Part shown: positions 24,393 to 34,811 of the stretch, one piece after another
Numbering within the stretch: position 1 is the stretch's first letter
Layout of the letters: each line of letters opens with the position of its first letter
Translations under genes and position numbers: made by a program
The notes under the pieces: generated by a model
Told to the model about the DNA's origin: nothing
The model's input: the letters and a program-made list of their open reading frames with translations, nothing else
Database searches by the model: none
Source of the DNA: Caulobacteraceae bacterium
GTDB lineage: Bacteria; Pseudomonadota; Alphaproteobacteria; Caulobacterales; Caulobacteraceae
Assembly (NCBI GenBank): GCA_947475875.1
Contig: CANJME010000024.1
Location: forward strand, 1-36,569
DNA length: 36,569 nt
Direction of reading: 5' to 3'

Positions 24393-25659
24393 CGTCGGCG
24401 AGCCTCAAACCGGAAAACGCCCAGCGCGCGGCGGGCGGAAAGAAGTTGCGATAGGTGATACGCGCGTGGCCCGGCGGGGTTGCAAGCGAGGAGCCGCGCA
24501 GCACCATCTGGCCGGACATGAACTTGCCGTTGTACTCGCCGGTGGCGTCGCCCGCGGGGCGGAAGCGCGGGTAGGCGACGTAAGGGCTGGCCGTCCACTG
24601 CCACACTTGGCCTTCCAGCTGGTCGAGGTCGCCGAAGCCCGCGGCAATTTCCCATTCGGCCTCGGTGGGCAGTCGCTTGCCCGACCAGCGGGCGAAGGCA
24701 TCGGCCTCATAGTGGCTGACGTGACAGACTGGCGCGTTGGCATCGACCGGACGCCGACCCGAGAGCCCCAGCGCCGTCCAGGCCCCGCCGTCCTCGCGCC
24801 AGTAGAGCGGCGCGTTCCAGGCTTCGCGCTGCACGGCCGCCCAGCCATCGGAGAGCCAAAGGCGCGGCTCGCGGTAGCCGCCATCGGCGATGAACTCCAG
24901 CCATTCGCCGTTGGTGACCGGCCGTGACGCGATCCGGAACGGCTCCAGCCAGACCTTGTGGCGCGGACCTTCATTGTCAAAGGCGAAACCGTGGCCGTCG
25001 TGACCGATCTCGGCCAGGCCGCCAGGGAGGTCTTTCCAGCCTAGAGCGAGCGGGCTGGCATGTTCGATCCGCAACCGATCGTAGGCCGGTTCCAACGGGT
25101 TTCGGGAAAAGGCGTGCAGGATATCCATCAGGATTAGTTCCTGATGCTGTTCCTCGTGGTTCAAACCCAGGTCTAGCAACGGGCGCCAGATCGCTTCGTC
25201 GCCATGCCGGATCAGGTCGATCATGGCGGCGTCGACGTGAGCCCGCCAGGTGTGGACGTCGGCGAGGCTCGGGCGGGTGATCAGGCCCCGCTCAGCGCGC
25301 GGATGCCTCGGGCCGACCGCCTCGTAGTAGGAATTGAACAGGTAGTCATAGGCCTCGTCGAACACCCGGTAGGCGGGATCGTTCTTCAGGATGAAGGTCT
25401 CGAAGAACCAGGTGGTGTGGGCCAGGTGCCACTTGGTCGGACTGGCGTCCGGCATCGACTGGACCTGCTGGTCTTCGGCTGTGATGCGGGCAGCAAAAAT
25501 CAGCGACCTGGTCCGCACCGTCCCGAAGCGCGCCGCCGGGTCAACAGAAGTCTCCCCCCGTATATCGCTGCGGTCAGCCATCACGTGATCGCCGAACCGG
25601 CCGTCGAGGGTCATCGGTGCGTCAACCCCGTCTGGGTTCGAAAGGTTCCCGCCGGTCAC
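24385..25659 (-). CDS. egtB: hercynine oxygenase EgtB (sulfoxide synthase)
   Basis: 424 residues. A non-haem iron enzyme that joins hercynine to a thiol (Cys or gamma-Glu-Cys) with O2. The N-terminal DinB-like domain carries likely iron ligands in KWHLAHTTWFFE (His78/His81) and NHEEQHQE (His168, His172). The C-terminal FGE-sulfatase-type domain has RPVTNGEWLEFI, KRLPTEAEWEIA and LEGQVWQWTASPY. No egtA, egtC or egtE is in the window, so the thiol donor and the C-S lyase are not defined. The GTG start overlaps the stop of the GFA gene (GTGA) with GGAG six bases before it; ATGs at 25614 and 25581 are alternatives. Confidence 0.94.
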   Translation of the reverse strand: MTGGNLSNPDGVDAPMTLDGRFGDHVMADRSDIRGETSVDPAARFGTVRTRSLIFAARITAEDQQVQSMPDASPTKWHLAHTTWFFETFILKNDPAYRVFDEAYDYLFNSYYEAVGPRHPRAERGLITRPSLADVHTWRAHVDAAMIDLIRHGDEAIWRPLLDLGLNHEEQHQELILMDILHAFSRNPLEPAYDRLRIEHASPLALGWKDLPGGLAEIGHDGHGFAFDNEGPRHKVWLEPFRIASRPVTNGEWLEFIADGGYREPRLWLSDGWAAVQREAWNAPLYWREDGGAWTALGLSGRRPVDANAPVCHVSHYEADAFARWSGKRLPTEAEWEIAAGFGDLDQLEGQVWQWTASPYVAYPRFRPAGDATGEYNGKFMSGQMVLRGSSLATPPGHARITYRNFFPPAARWAFSGLRLADDV

Positions 25660-26132
25660 GGTCGCTCCATGATCTCTTTCCAGCGCGCCGCGACGGCGGA
25701 AAAATCCGGTGGCTGTTTTTCGTAGGTCAGCATCTCGGCCGGCAGAACGACCCAGGGCTGAGCGCTCTGCATCCAGATCGCGGCGGCGGGGCGCAGCCAG
25801 CTGGTGTCATCCAGCGTGCCGAGGCGCAGCGTCACCCGGTCAGGCGACTGCGGCGGCGAGGAATAGATCCGCACCCCACAGGCCGCGCAGACATGCTGGC
25901 GGGTCGGGCGTTTCGACTGGGTGGTGGTGCGCAGCCAGGTCTTGATATTGCCCTTGGTGATCTGGATGGACTTGCGCGAGACGGGCGCCGAGAGGGTGAA
26001 GGCGCTGGTGGTCAGGTGCTGACAGTCGGTGCAGTGGCAGGTGTAGACGAACGGCGGGGCGGCCATGAGTTTGTAGCGCACCGCCCCGCAGGCGCAGCCG
26101 CCGGCGACCGGGAAGTTGGGCAGTTTGCTCAT
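25656..26132 (-). CDS. GFA/CENP-V family zinc protein (second of two)
   Basis: 158 residues. Zinc-binding cysteines in the family order: Cys13-x-Cys15, Cys32-x-Cys34-x2-Cys37, and Cys82-x2-Cys85. The family is named after a glutathione-dependent formaldehyde-activating enzyme, but many members have unproven functions. It overlaps the upstream GFA gene and the downstream egtB gene by four bases each, so all four are probably one translational unit. The link to thiol-histidine synthesis is inferred from that coupling alone. Confidence 0.88.
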   Translation of the reverse strand: MSKLPNFPVAGGCACGAVRYKLMAAPPFVYTCHCTDCQHLTTSAFTLSAPVSRKSIQITKGNIKTWLRTTTQSKRPTRQHVCAACGVRIYSSPPQSPDRVTLRLGTLDDTSWLRPAAAIWMQSAQPWVVLPAEMLTYEKQPPDFSAVAARWKEIMERP

Positions 26133-26521
26133 TGGCCGGGCCTCATGGCGTGCTGCGGCAGGCCGTCATCCAGCTTCAGCCAGGCCGCCTTTTCCGTGAT
26201 GAAGATGTGGTCGGTGGGGGTGAAAGCCTCCGGATCGTCGAACGCCGCCAGCGGCAGACCATAGCCGTAGCCGTCGCTGCGCACGGTCCAGACGCGGGTT
26301 CCGCATTTGGCGCAGGAGACACGGGAAAGGCGTTCGGACGTCGCGTACTGGACAGTTTCGCCGGAAGTGGCGACCTGCGGACCGAGATAGAACGCCCGGG
26401 CGTTGAACGGGGCTGAAAAGGTCTGCTGGCAGTGGCGGCAATGGCACAGCCACACGTTCGCGGGTTCACCGTCGGCCTTGAACCTGACCGCGCCGCACTG
26501 ACAACCGCCCTCGCGGATCAT
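26129..26521 (-). CDS. GFA/CENP-V family zinc protein (first gene of the egt operon)
   Basis: 130 residues. Cys7-x-Cys9, Cys26-x-Cys28-x2-Cys31 and Cys70-x2-Cys73 are the family's zinc ligands. It is a shorter, diverged paralogue of the next gene: same cysteine pattern, different loops. The ATG at 26521 has AGGAGG six bases upstream; a GTG immediately before is too close to that site. It is the promoter-proximal gene of the operon and lies only 49 bases from the divergent leuC. Confidence 0.88.
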   Translation of the reverse strand: MIREGGCQCGAVRFKADGEPANVWLCHCRHCQQTFSAPFNARAFYLGPQVATSGETVQYATSERLSRVSCAKCGTRVWTVRSDGYGYGLPLAAFDDPEAFTPTDHIFITEKAAWLKLDDGLPQHAMRPGQ

Positions 26522-26570
26522 CACCTACCTCCTCTGGACTTTCCGGGGGTCACAGCACTACATCCCGCCC

Positions 26571-27979
<1,409 letters not shown>

Positions 27980-27983
<4 letters not shown>

Positions 27984-28594
27984 CCCCCTTCACCACCCTC
28001 GACGGCAAGGCTGTTCCGCTCGACATGGCCAATGTCGACACCGACCAGATCATTCCCAAGCAGTTCCTGAAGACCGTCGAGCGCGAAGGGCTGGCCAAGG
28101 GCCTGTTTTACGACCTGCGCTTCGACGAGGCGGGTAATCCCAAGCCAGGGTTCGTGCTGAACCAGCTGCAGTATGCGGGCGCGAGCGTGTTGATCGCCGG
28201 GGACAATTTCGGCTGCGGCTCTTCTCGCGAGCATGCGCCCTGGGCCTTGCTGGACTTCGGCCTGCGCTGCGTGATCGCCCCTTCTTTCGCCGACATTTTT
28301 TATAACAACTGTTTCGAGAACGGCCTGCTGCCGGTCACCTTGTCCGAGCCGCTCGTGCGCAAGCTGATGGACGAGGCCAAGGGCGGCAACCACGTGTTCT
28401 CCATCGATTTGGCGGCCCAGACGGTGATGACCCCCTCGGGCGAGACGGTGAGCTTCGAGATCGATGCGGGCCGCAAGGAAAAGCTGCTGAAGGGCCTCGA
28501 CGCCATCGGCGAGACCCTGCAGCACGAGGGCGAGATCGGGACCTACGAGTACAAGCGGTCGCTCTCCACGCCCTGGCTGGAGGCGCGGGCGTGA
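27980..28594 (+). CDS. leuD: 3-isopropylmalate dehydratase, small subunit
   Basis: 204 residues, the swivelling domain partner of LeuC. Marks include [15 protein letters not shown], the substrate loop [17 protein letters not shown] and [21 protein letters not shown]. The ATG overlaps the leuC stop and has GAGGAG upstream. Its TGA overlaps the GTG of the ABM gene. Confidence 0.97.
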
Positions 28595-28893
28595 GTGTGA
28601 TCATCGCCGGGACCTTCAGTGTCCCGGCCGTGCGCCTGGGTGAGTTTCGCCCCCACATGCACCTCATGCTGGAGGCCAGCCGCAAGGAAGACGGCTGCGA
28701 AGAATATTCCTACGCCGAGGACGTGCTGGTTCCGGGCCTGATCCGGGTGTTCGAGGTCTGGCGCGACGAGGCGGCCTTTGAGGCGCACAAAAAGGCCGAC
28801 CATATGGCCCACTGGCGCGCGGCCTGGCCGCAATTCGATGTTTCCGAACGGCGTCTCTTCGCCTACGAGGCGGTCTCTCAAACGGAGATCTGA
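28591..28893 (+). CDS. antibiotic biosynthesis monooxygenase (ABM) domain protein
   Basis: 100 residues, one ferredoxin-like ABM domain: [50 protein letters not shown] and the final strand region. These small dimers include quinol monooxygenases and haem-degrading enzymes, but many are uncharacterised. The GTG start overlaps the leuD stop (GTGA), and leuB follows two bases after its stop, so it is embedded in the leucine operon. Its substrate cannot be read. Confidence 0.88.
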   Translation: MSVIIAGTFSVPAVRLGEFRPHMHLMLEASRKEDGCEEYSYAEDVLVPGLIRVFEVWRDEAAFEAHKKADHMAHWRAAWPQFDVSERRLFAYEAVSQTEI

Positions 28894-28895
28894 CC

Positions 28896-29948
28896 ATGGC
28901 GACCCTGCTCCTCCTGCCCGGCGACGGCATTGGCCCGGAAGTGACCAACGAGGTCCGCCGCGTGGCGCAGGCGCTGACGCCGGACCTGAAGCTCGAAGAA
29001 CGCGATTTCGGCGGCTGTTCCTACGATCGCCACGACACGCCGATCACCGACGAGGCCGCGGGGCTGGCGCTCAAGGTCGACGCCGTGCTGATGGGCGCGG
29101 TCGGCGGGCCCAAATGGGCGGACGTTCCCCGGGCCAAGCGGCCGGAAGCAGCGCTCCTGCGTCTTCGCAAGGAGATGGACGTCTTTGCGAACCTGCGCCC
29201 CGCGCTGTGTTTCGACGCCCTGGCCGACGCCTCGACGCTGAAGCGTGAAGTGGTCGCCGGGCTCGACATTATGATCGTCCGCGAACTGACGGGGGGTGTC
29301 TATTTCGGCGAGCCGAAACTGGTCGAGACCCTGCCCGACGGCCAGCGGCGGGGGATCGACACCCAGGTCTATACGACCAGCGAGATCGAGCGCGTGTCGC
29401 GCGTGGCGTTCGAGCTGGCCCGCGGCCGGCGCAACAAGGTCACCTCGGCCGAGAAGTCCAATGTCATGGAAACCGGCCAGCTGTGGCGCGAAGTGGTCAC
29501 CGCCCTGCACAAGCGCGACTACGCCGACGTCGAGCTGGAGCACCAGCTGGCCGACAACACCGCCATGCAGCTGGTCCGCCGTCCAACCCAGTTCGACGTC
29601 ATCCTGACCGACAACCTGTTCGGCGACATCCTGTCGGACGAGGCCTCGCAACTGACCGGCTCGCTGGGCCTGTTGCCGTCCGCCTCGCTGTCGACGCCGG
29701 GCAAACCCGGCTTGTACGAGCCCATCCACGGCTCGGCGCCGGATATCGCGGGCAAGGGCATCGCCAATCCGCTGGCCGCCATCCTGTCATTCGAGATGGC
29801 CCTGCGCTGGTCGCTGGGAAAGCCCGCCGAGGCCGAGCGGCTCTACGCCGCCGTGGTCGCGGCCCTGGAAGCCGGCGCGCGGACGCCGGACATCGGGGGA
29901 AAACTGTCGACCCGGGAAATGGGCGATTTTGTTCTCGCCCGCCTCTGA
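28896..29948 (+). CDS. leuB: 3-isopropylmalate dehydrogenase
   Basis: 350 residues. NAD-dependent oxidative decarboxylation of 3-isopropylmalate in leucine synthesis. Visible marks: [30 protein letters not shown], the isocitrate/isopropylmalate dehydrogenase signature around [19 protein letters not shown], and [22 protein letters not shown] lies nine bases before the ATG. Last gene of the leuCD-ABM-leuB operon. Confidence 0.97.
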   Translation: MATLLLLPGDGIGPEVTNEVRRVAQALTPDLKLEERDFGGCSYDRHDTPITDEAAGLALKVDAVLMGAVGGPKWADVPRAKRPEAALLRLRKEMDVFANLRPALCFDALADASTLKREVVAGLDIMIVRELTGGVYFGEPKLVETLPDGQRRGIDTQVYTTSEIERVSRVAFELARGRRNKVTSAEKSNVMETGQLWREVVTALHKRDYADVELEHQLADNTAMQLVRRPTQFDVILTDNLFGDILSDEASQLTGSLGLLPSASLSTPGKPGLYEPIHGSAPDIAGKGIANPLAAILSFEMALRWSLGKPAEAERLYAAVVAALEAGARTPDIGGKLSTREMGDFVLARL

Positions 29949-29956
29949 CAGCGCAT

Positions 29957-29988
29957 AAAAAACCCCGCGCCGGTAGGAGGGCGCGGGG
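29957..29988 (-). terminator. intrinsic terminator reading on the minus strand
   Basis: CCCCGCGCC (29963-29971) pairs with GGCGCGGGG (29980-29988), a nine-base stem with an eight-base loop. A run of six A (29957-29962) on the left becomes a U-tract only for minus-strand transcripts. It may still end leuB transcription weakly, but the canonical direction is opposite to leuB. Confidence 0.6.
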
Positions 29989-30020
29989 CTGGAAGTTGGA
30001 GGAGTGTTACCGTCTCTCAG

Positions 30021-30046
30021 GTTTCACGATTGAAACATTGCTGCAA
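30021..30046. promoter_or_regulatory. operator-like palindromes upstream of acs
   Basis: GTTTCA-CGAT-TGAAAC (30021-30036) is a perfect inverted repeat, followed by TTGC-T-GCAA (30038-30046). They lie about 135 bases before the acs start, in a 229-base intergenic region with no gene. The regulator is not identifiable. Confidence 0.4.
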
Positions 30047-30177
30047 AAAAGGGCATGGCGCAAGCATCCTCTTCCACCGCTAGACAAATAATTGTGACCG
30101 TAAATGACGGCGCGCAGTTGTGGCGGCGCCGGGCCTTCGCCTAAACGTTTCAGGCGCGTGAAAACGGGAGTGATGCG

Positions 30178-32118
30178 GTGAGCGAAGACCTGGTTTTTCC
30201 GGTTCGGCCCGAGTGGGCGAAAAAGGCCCACATGGACGCTGCGGGCTACGACGCGGCCGTCACGGCCGTCGAAAACGAGCCAGACGCGTTCTGGACCAAG
30301 GTCGCCTCGCGGCTGTCCTGGATGACCCCGTTCAGCAAGGTCAAGGACGTCTCCTATGACGTGAAGGACCTGCACGTCCGCTGGTTCTACGACGGGGTTC
30401 TGAACGCCTCCGCCAATTGCCTGGACCGCCATCTGCCGCACCGCGCCAACGACGTGGCGATCATCTGGGAGGGCGATGATCCGGCCCAGAGCCGCAAGAT
30501 CACCTATGCCGAGGCCCATGCGGAAACCTGCCGCATGGCGAATGTGCTGAAGGCCCATGGGGTCAAGAAAGGCGACCGCGTCACTATTTATCTGCCGATG
30601 ATCCCGGAGGCGGCCTACGCCATGCTGGCCTGCGCGCGGATCGGAGCCATCCACAGCGTCATCTTCGGCGGGTTTTCACCCGACTCCATCGCCGGCCGGG
30701 TGCACGACTGCGACTCGCGGATCATCATCACCGCCGATGAGGGCCTGCGCGGCGGCAAGATCGTGCCGCTGAAGCAGAACGTCGATCTGGCGCTGACGCA
30801 ATGCCCGGATGTGACGACCGTGCTGGTGGTCAAACGCACCGGCGCCAAGGTGTTCATGAAGCCCGGCCGCGATGTCGACTATACCGCCGCCCGCGCCGCC
30901 GCCTCTGATCAATGTGCGCCCGAGCCCATGGGCGCGGAGGATCCGCTGTTCATCCTCTACACCTCCGGCTCGACGGGTAAGCCGAAGGGCGTGCTGCACA
31001 CCACCGGCGGCTATCTGACCTGGGCGGCCTGGACGCACGAGTTGGTGTTCGACTACCGGCCTGGCGAGATCTTCTGGTGCACGGCCGATGTGGGCTGGGT
31101 CACGGGGCACAGCTATATCGTCTATGGCCCGCTCGCGAACGGCGCGACGACCCTGATCTTCGAAGGCGTGCCCAACTATCCGACCACCAGCCGCTTCTGG
31201 GAGGTGATCGACAAGCACCAGGTGGAGATCTTCTACACCGCGCCCACGGCGCTGCGCGCCCTGATGCGCGACGGTGACGCCCCGGTCAAAAAGACCTCGC
31301 GCAAGAGCTTGCGCCTGCTGGGCTCGGTCGGCGAGCCGATCAATCCCGAGGCCTGGCTCTGGTACTATCGCGTGGTCGGCGAGGAGCACTGCCCGATCGT
31401 CGACACCTGGTGGCAGACGGAAACGGGTGCCTGCCTGGTTTCGCCCCTGCCAGGCGCGACGCCGCTTAAGCCCGGCTCGGCCACCAAGCCGTTGCCGGGC
31501 GTAAAGCTGCAGATCGTCGACGCCGACGGCAAGGTGCTGGAGGGGCCGACCAGCGGCAACCTGGTCATCACTGACTCATGGCCCGGCCAGATGCGCAGCG
31601 TCTATGGCGACCACGAGCGCTTCGCCACGACCTATTTCTCTACCTATCCCGGCAAGTACTTCACCGGTGACGGCTGCCGCCGCGACGAGGACGGCTATTA
31701 CTGGATCACCGGCCGGGTCGACGACGTGATCAATGTCTCCGGCCACCGGCTCGGCACCGCCGAAATCGAGTCAGCTCTCGTTGCCCACCACGCCGTGGCC
31801 GAGGCCGCAGTCGTCGGTTACCCGCACGATATCAAGGGCCAGGGCATCTATGCCTATGTGACCCTGAAGGCCGACACCCAGCCCAGCGAAGATTTGCGGG
31901 CCGCGCTGATCAAATGGGTGCGCCAGGAAATCGGGCCCTTCGCGGCGCCGGACGTCATCCAGTGGGCGCCGGGGCTGCCCAAGACCCGCTCGGGCAAGAT
32001 CATGCGCCGCATCCTGCGCAAGGTGGCCGAGAACGACGTCTCCAACCTCGGCGACATCACCACCCTGGCCGATCCATCCGTGGTGGAAGACCTGGTCAGG
32101 AACCGTGCCGGCGCCTGA
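30178..32118 (+). CDS. acs: acetyl-CoA synthetase
   Basis: 646 residues, full length. Activates acetate with ATP and CoA to acetyl-CoA. Adenylate-forming motifs are present: [20 protein letters not shown] (P-loop), TWWQTETGA, and the C-terminal TRSGKIMRR whose Lys607 is the regulatory acetylation site in homologues. The start is a GTG preceded by GGGAG. Single gene with a palindrome-rich upstream region. Confidence 0.97.
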   Translation: MSEDLVFPVRPEWAKKAHMDAAGYDAAVTAVENEPDAFWTKVASRLSWMTPFSKVKDVSYDVKDLHVRWFYDGVLNASANCLDRHLPHRANDVAIIWEGDDPAQSRKITYAEAHAETCRMANVLKAHGVKKGDRVTIYLPMIPEAAYAMLACARIGAIHSVIFGGFSPDSIAGRVHDCDSRIIITADEGLRGGKIVPLKQNVDLALTQCPDVTTVLVVKRTGAKVFMKPGRDVDYTAARAAASDQCAPEPMGAEDPLFILYTSGSTGKPKGVLHTTGGYLTWAAWTHELVFDYRPGEIFWCTADVGWVTGHSYIVYGPLANGATTLIFEGVPNYPTTSRFWEVIDKHQVEIFYTAPTALRALMRDGDAPVKKTSRKSLRLLGSVGEPINPEAWLWYYRVVGEEHCPIVDTWWQTETGACLVSPLPGATPLKPGSATKPLPGVKLQIVDADGKVLEGPTSGNLVITDSWPGQMRSVYGDHERFATTYFSTYPGKYFTGDGCRRDEDGYYWITGRVDDVINVSGHRLGTAEIESALVAHHAVAEAAVVGYPHDIKGQGIYAYVTLKADTQPSEDLRAALIKWVRQEIGPFAAPDVIQWAPGLPKTRSGKIMRRILRKVAENDVSNLGDITTLADPSVVEDLVRNRAGA

Positions 32119-32160
32119 CCAGGCCGCCGATCGCCTCTACCTCTTCGCTGCCTGAGCGCC

Positions 32161-32985
32161 CTAACGCACCAGACAGAGCACCTGCGCCACCTGGCGGCTG
32201 CGGCGCAGGTCGTCAGCGACGCGGCCATAGTTCTCGACCGTCGCCGTCTCGGCCGGGGCAGGCGGAGCGGGGCTCGCGTTTGCGGCCCGGACGGCGGCGT
32301 TCAGGGCCGCGGCGCCGGTCGAATAGAAGCGGGCGTGGCGGGCTTCCTGACGCAAAACCAGACCGACCACCTGATGATCGGCGCCGACCACCGGCGCGCC
32401 GACAAGGCCGGTGAGCGGCCCGGGCATGGCGGTGGTGCGGCCGGTTTCGGCCCAGACCTGGACGGGGATCGCCGGCTGGGCCCGGCTCTCGCGCGGTAGC
32501 TCGGATGTGGTCATCCGCATCACCGAGGCCTCGCCCGGCGCGCCCTTGGGAAAGCCGATCAGAAAGGCCCGCACCCCGTCGCGCGGCTCGAGCCCCGTGG
32601 CGATGACCAGCGGCGGCGGGCCGCCTTGCGTACGCAGCACAGCGATGGCGCCGTCGCCGCCTTCGGCCAGGTGTGCTCCCACCGCACGGCCCTCGGCGAC
32701 CTTGAGGGCGAGGCGCTCGCAGCCATGCACTTCCGAGCGCGCCGTCAACCAGACCCCGCCCTCGGCCACGGCGAAGGCAGCGCCCCGGTGCTGGCCGCGA
32801 TTGACGCCGGTGCGGATCACCGTGGCTGGATCGAAAGGTGAGTCCGGACCCAGCGGCACGCGCTCGGCGCCCGGCGGCGGCGGCTCGGGCGTATCGGTAT
32901 GCTCTTGCCGCGAGACGGCGGCCACCAGGATCGCGCCCGTCGCCGCAAAATAGATCAGCCAGTCGGGAAAGCGCGGATAGTTCAC
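32161..32985 (-). CDS. membrane-anchored trypsin-fold protein with a degenerate catalytic triad
   Basis: 274 residues from a GTG. An N-terminal anchor (about 6-22, LIYFAATGAILVAAV) is followed by a Pro-rich linker and a domain resembling a trypsin-like protease: RGAAFAVAEGGVWLTAR, then GDGAIAVLR, then GLVGAPVVGADHQVVGLVL. Where active relatives have LTARHVVDGC, this reads LTARSEVHGC, so the catalytic His appears to be Ser. Where GxSG is expected, it reads GLVGAP, so the nucleophile is missing. Inactive or repurposed peptidase is the best reading. The GTG lies four bases after the DUF350 stop, so the two are co-translated. Confidence 0.6.
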   Translation of the reverse strand: MNYPRFPDWLIYFAATGAILVAAVSRQEHTDTPEPPPPGAERVPLGPDSPFDPATVIRTGVNRGQHRGAAFAVAEGGVWLTARSEVHGCERLALKVAEGRAVGAHLAEGGDGAIAVLRTQGGPPPLVIATGLEPRDGVRAFLIGFPKGAPGEASVMRMTTSELPRESRAQPAIPVQVWAETGRTTAMPGPLTGLVGAPVVGADHQVVGLVLRQEARHARFYSTGAAALNAAVRAANASPAPPAPAETATVENYGRVADDLRRSRQVAQVLCLVR

Positions 32986-32989
32986 GCCG

Positions 32990-33412
32990 CTAGCCCGCCA
33001 CGGCGGCGGCCAGCACCAGGCAAAGCGCGCTCTTGGCGCAGACCAGCAGCCAGGCTGCGGCCACATCGCCCTCGGCGATGCGCTCTGGCAATCCGCGCAG
33101 CACCATGTCGGCGATCCGGCCCAGCAACAGTTGCAGCACCATGACCGAGACGCCCCAGAGGGCCACCTCCACGGTGCTGGCCGAGGCCGAAACCGCGGCG
33201 GCCAGAGGGATGGCGAGCGTAATGATCGCCCCGCCCAGCGAGACGGCGGCGGCCGCATTGCCGTCACGGGCCTGGGCCACCTCGCGGTGCGGCGACAGGA
33301 ACGCGTAGGCCGCGACGCCGGCGATCAGGATGGCCAACGCCGCCGCCCAGTGCAGCATGGCGATGGGAAAGCCGTTGGCGAAGGCCTGGATCTCGGGGGC
33401 GGCGATGGGCAT
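32990..33412 (-). CDS. DUF350 family membrane protein
   Basis: 140 residues with four membrane segments (about 17-37, 56-76, 84-103 and 117-138). The arrangement of two similar hairpins, with GGAIITLAIPLAAAV and LLLGRIADMVLRGLPERI, matches DUF350 (YjfL-like). Function unknown. It starts four bases after the rlmN stop and is followed four bases later by the protease-fold gene: a compact three-gene operon. Confidence 0.78.
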   Translation of the reverse strand: MPIAAPEIQAFANGFPIAMLHWAAALAILIAGVAAYAFLSPHREVAQARDGNAAAAVSLGGAIITLAIPLAAAVSASASTVEVALWGVSVMVLQLLLGRIADMVLRGLPERIAEGDVAAAWLLVCAKSALCLVLAAAVAG

Positions 33413-33416
33413 GGCT

Positions 33417-34574
33417 CTAGGCTCCCGGTTGAACAGCGAGTTTACGCCGCACCGAGGCGCGGGTCTTCTCGCTTTCGGATTTCAACTGGCCACAGGCGGC
33501 GAGGATATCGCGCCCGCGCGGCGTGCGGATGGGGCTGGCGTAGCCGGCCTTGTTGACGATGGCGGCGAAGATTTCGATCGTCGACCAGCTCGAGCACTCA
33601 TAAGGACTGCCGGGCCAGGGATTGAACGGGATCAGGTTGATCTTGGCCGGAATGCCTTTCAGCAACTGCACCAGCGCCCGGGCGTCGGCGGGGGAATCGT
33701 TCACCCCCTTCAGCATGACATATTCAAACGTCACCCGGCGGGCGTTGGAAAGGCCCGGATAAGCCCGGATGCCGGCCATGAGCTCGGCGATCGGATACTT
33801 CTTGTTGATCGGCACCAGCACGTCGCGCAGCGCGTCGGTGGCGGCGTGCAGGCTGATGGCCAGCATGGCCTGGGTGCGTTCCCCCAGCGGTTTCAGTTCG
33901 GGGACCACGCCGCTGGTCGACACCGTGATCCGCCGCCGCGACAGGCCTATGCCCTCACCGTCGGAGATGACGTCGATCGCATCGGCGACGGCGTCCATAT
34001 TATAGAGCGGCTCGCCCATGCCCATGAAGACGATGTTGGACATGTCGCGGTCGTGCTTGTCCGACGGCCATTCGCCGAGATCATCCTTGGCCACCTGCAC
34101 CTGGGCGATGATTTCCGCGGCCGTGAGGTTGCGCACCAGGGCCTGGGTGCCGGTGTGACAGAATGTGCAGTTGAGCGTGCAGCCGACCTGGGACGAGACG
34201 CAGAGCGCGCCGGCCCGGCCGACGCCGGGGATGAACACCGTCTCGATCTCGATGCCCGGCGCGGTGCGGATCAGCCATTTGCGCGTGCCGTCTGTGCTGA
34301 CCTGGCGCTCTACGATCTCCGGCCGGCTTACCTCGAAGCGTTCGGCCAAAGCCTCGCGCGTGCCCTTGTCGATATTGGTCATGGCGTCGAACGAAGTCGC
34401 GCCGGCATCGTGAATCCAGCGCCAGATCTGGCCGGTGCGCATCTTGGCCTTCTCGGACGGACAGACCCCGCCCTCGATCAAGGCGGTGCGCAGTTGCTCA
34501 CGCGTCATCCCGCCGAGGTTCGGCTTCACCGGCGCCGCCGGCGGCTTTCGCGACAAGTCGAGGGTGACGGACAT
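33417..34574 (-). CDS. rlmN: 23S rRNA/tRNA adenine C2-methyltransferase RlmN
   Basis: 385 residues. Radical SAM enzyme methylating A2503 of 23S rRNA and A37 of some tRNAs. The [4Fe-4S] motif is Cys132-x3-Cys136-x2-Cys139 in [14 protein letters not shown]. The second catalytic cysteine is near residue 361 in [11 protein letters not shown]. Further marks are [15 protein letters not shown] and [12 protein letters not shown]. The ATG at 34574 starts [10 protein letters not shown]; a longer frame upstream runs through a repeat. First gene of the operon with DUF350 and the protease-fold protein. Confidence 0.96.
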   Translation of the reverse strand: MSVTLDLSRKPPAAPVKPNLGGMTREQLRTALIEGGVCPSEKAKMRTGQIWRWIHDAGATSFDAMTNIDKGTREALAERFEVSRPEIVERQVSTDGTRKWLIRTAPGIEIETVFIPGVGRAGALCVSSQVGCTLNCTFCHTGTQALVRNLTAAEIIAQVQVAKDDLGEWPSDKHDRDMSNIVFMGMGEPLYNMDAVADAIDVISDGEGIGLSRRRITVSTSGVVPELKPLGERTQAMLAISLHAATDALRDVLVPINKKYPIAELMAGIRAYPGLSNARRVTFEYVMLKGVNDSPADARALVQLLKGIPAKINLIPFNPWPGSPYECSSWSTIEIFAAIVNKAGYASPIRTPRGRDILAACGQLKSESEKTRASVRRKLAVQPGA

Positions 34575-34615
34575 GGGGCGTGAAATAGGGCGGAACGGCC
34601 TGAAAAGCCATCTTC

Positions 34616-34736
34616 TCCCTCCCGCTTGTCGGGAGGGACAGGTCGCGAAGCGACCAGGGTGGGCTACCCTCAGGCCCAGTTTGCCCACCCGTCTCGTCGC
34701 GCCGCGCCGATCCACCCTCCCGACAAGCGGGAGGGA
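34616..34736. repeat. 121-bp nested palindromic repeat element
   Basis: The outer arms (34616-34637 and 34715-34736) are perfect 22-base reverse complements, and each arm is itself a hairpin (CCCTCCCG/CGGGAGGG). Between them lie GGTCGC-GAA-GCGACC (34641-34655) and GGGTGGGC...GCCCACCC (34657-34690). It occupies the promoter space between the divergent rlmN and quinone oxidoreductase genes. The form fits a dispersed palindromic repeat; I recall similar elements in related genomes. Confidence 0.75.
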
Positions 34737-34811
34737 AAGGATTCTTGTTCTTTCGCCGCCTTTCGGCCTGCGCTAAGCCCCGTCGTGAATTTCCATTGAG
34801 GAACACAGACC

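Noticed and set aside
32990-33267. N-terminal extension of the protease-fold protein
   Set aside because: It is a Trp/Arg/Pro-rich shadow of the DUF350 gene; the GTG at 32985 directly precedes a proper membrane anchor.
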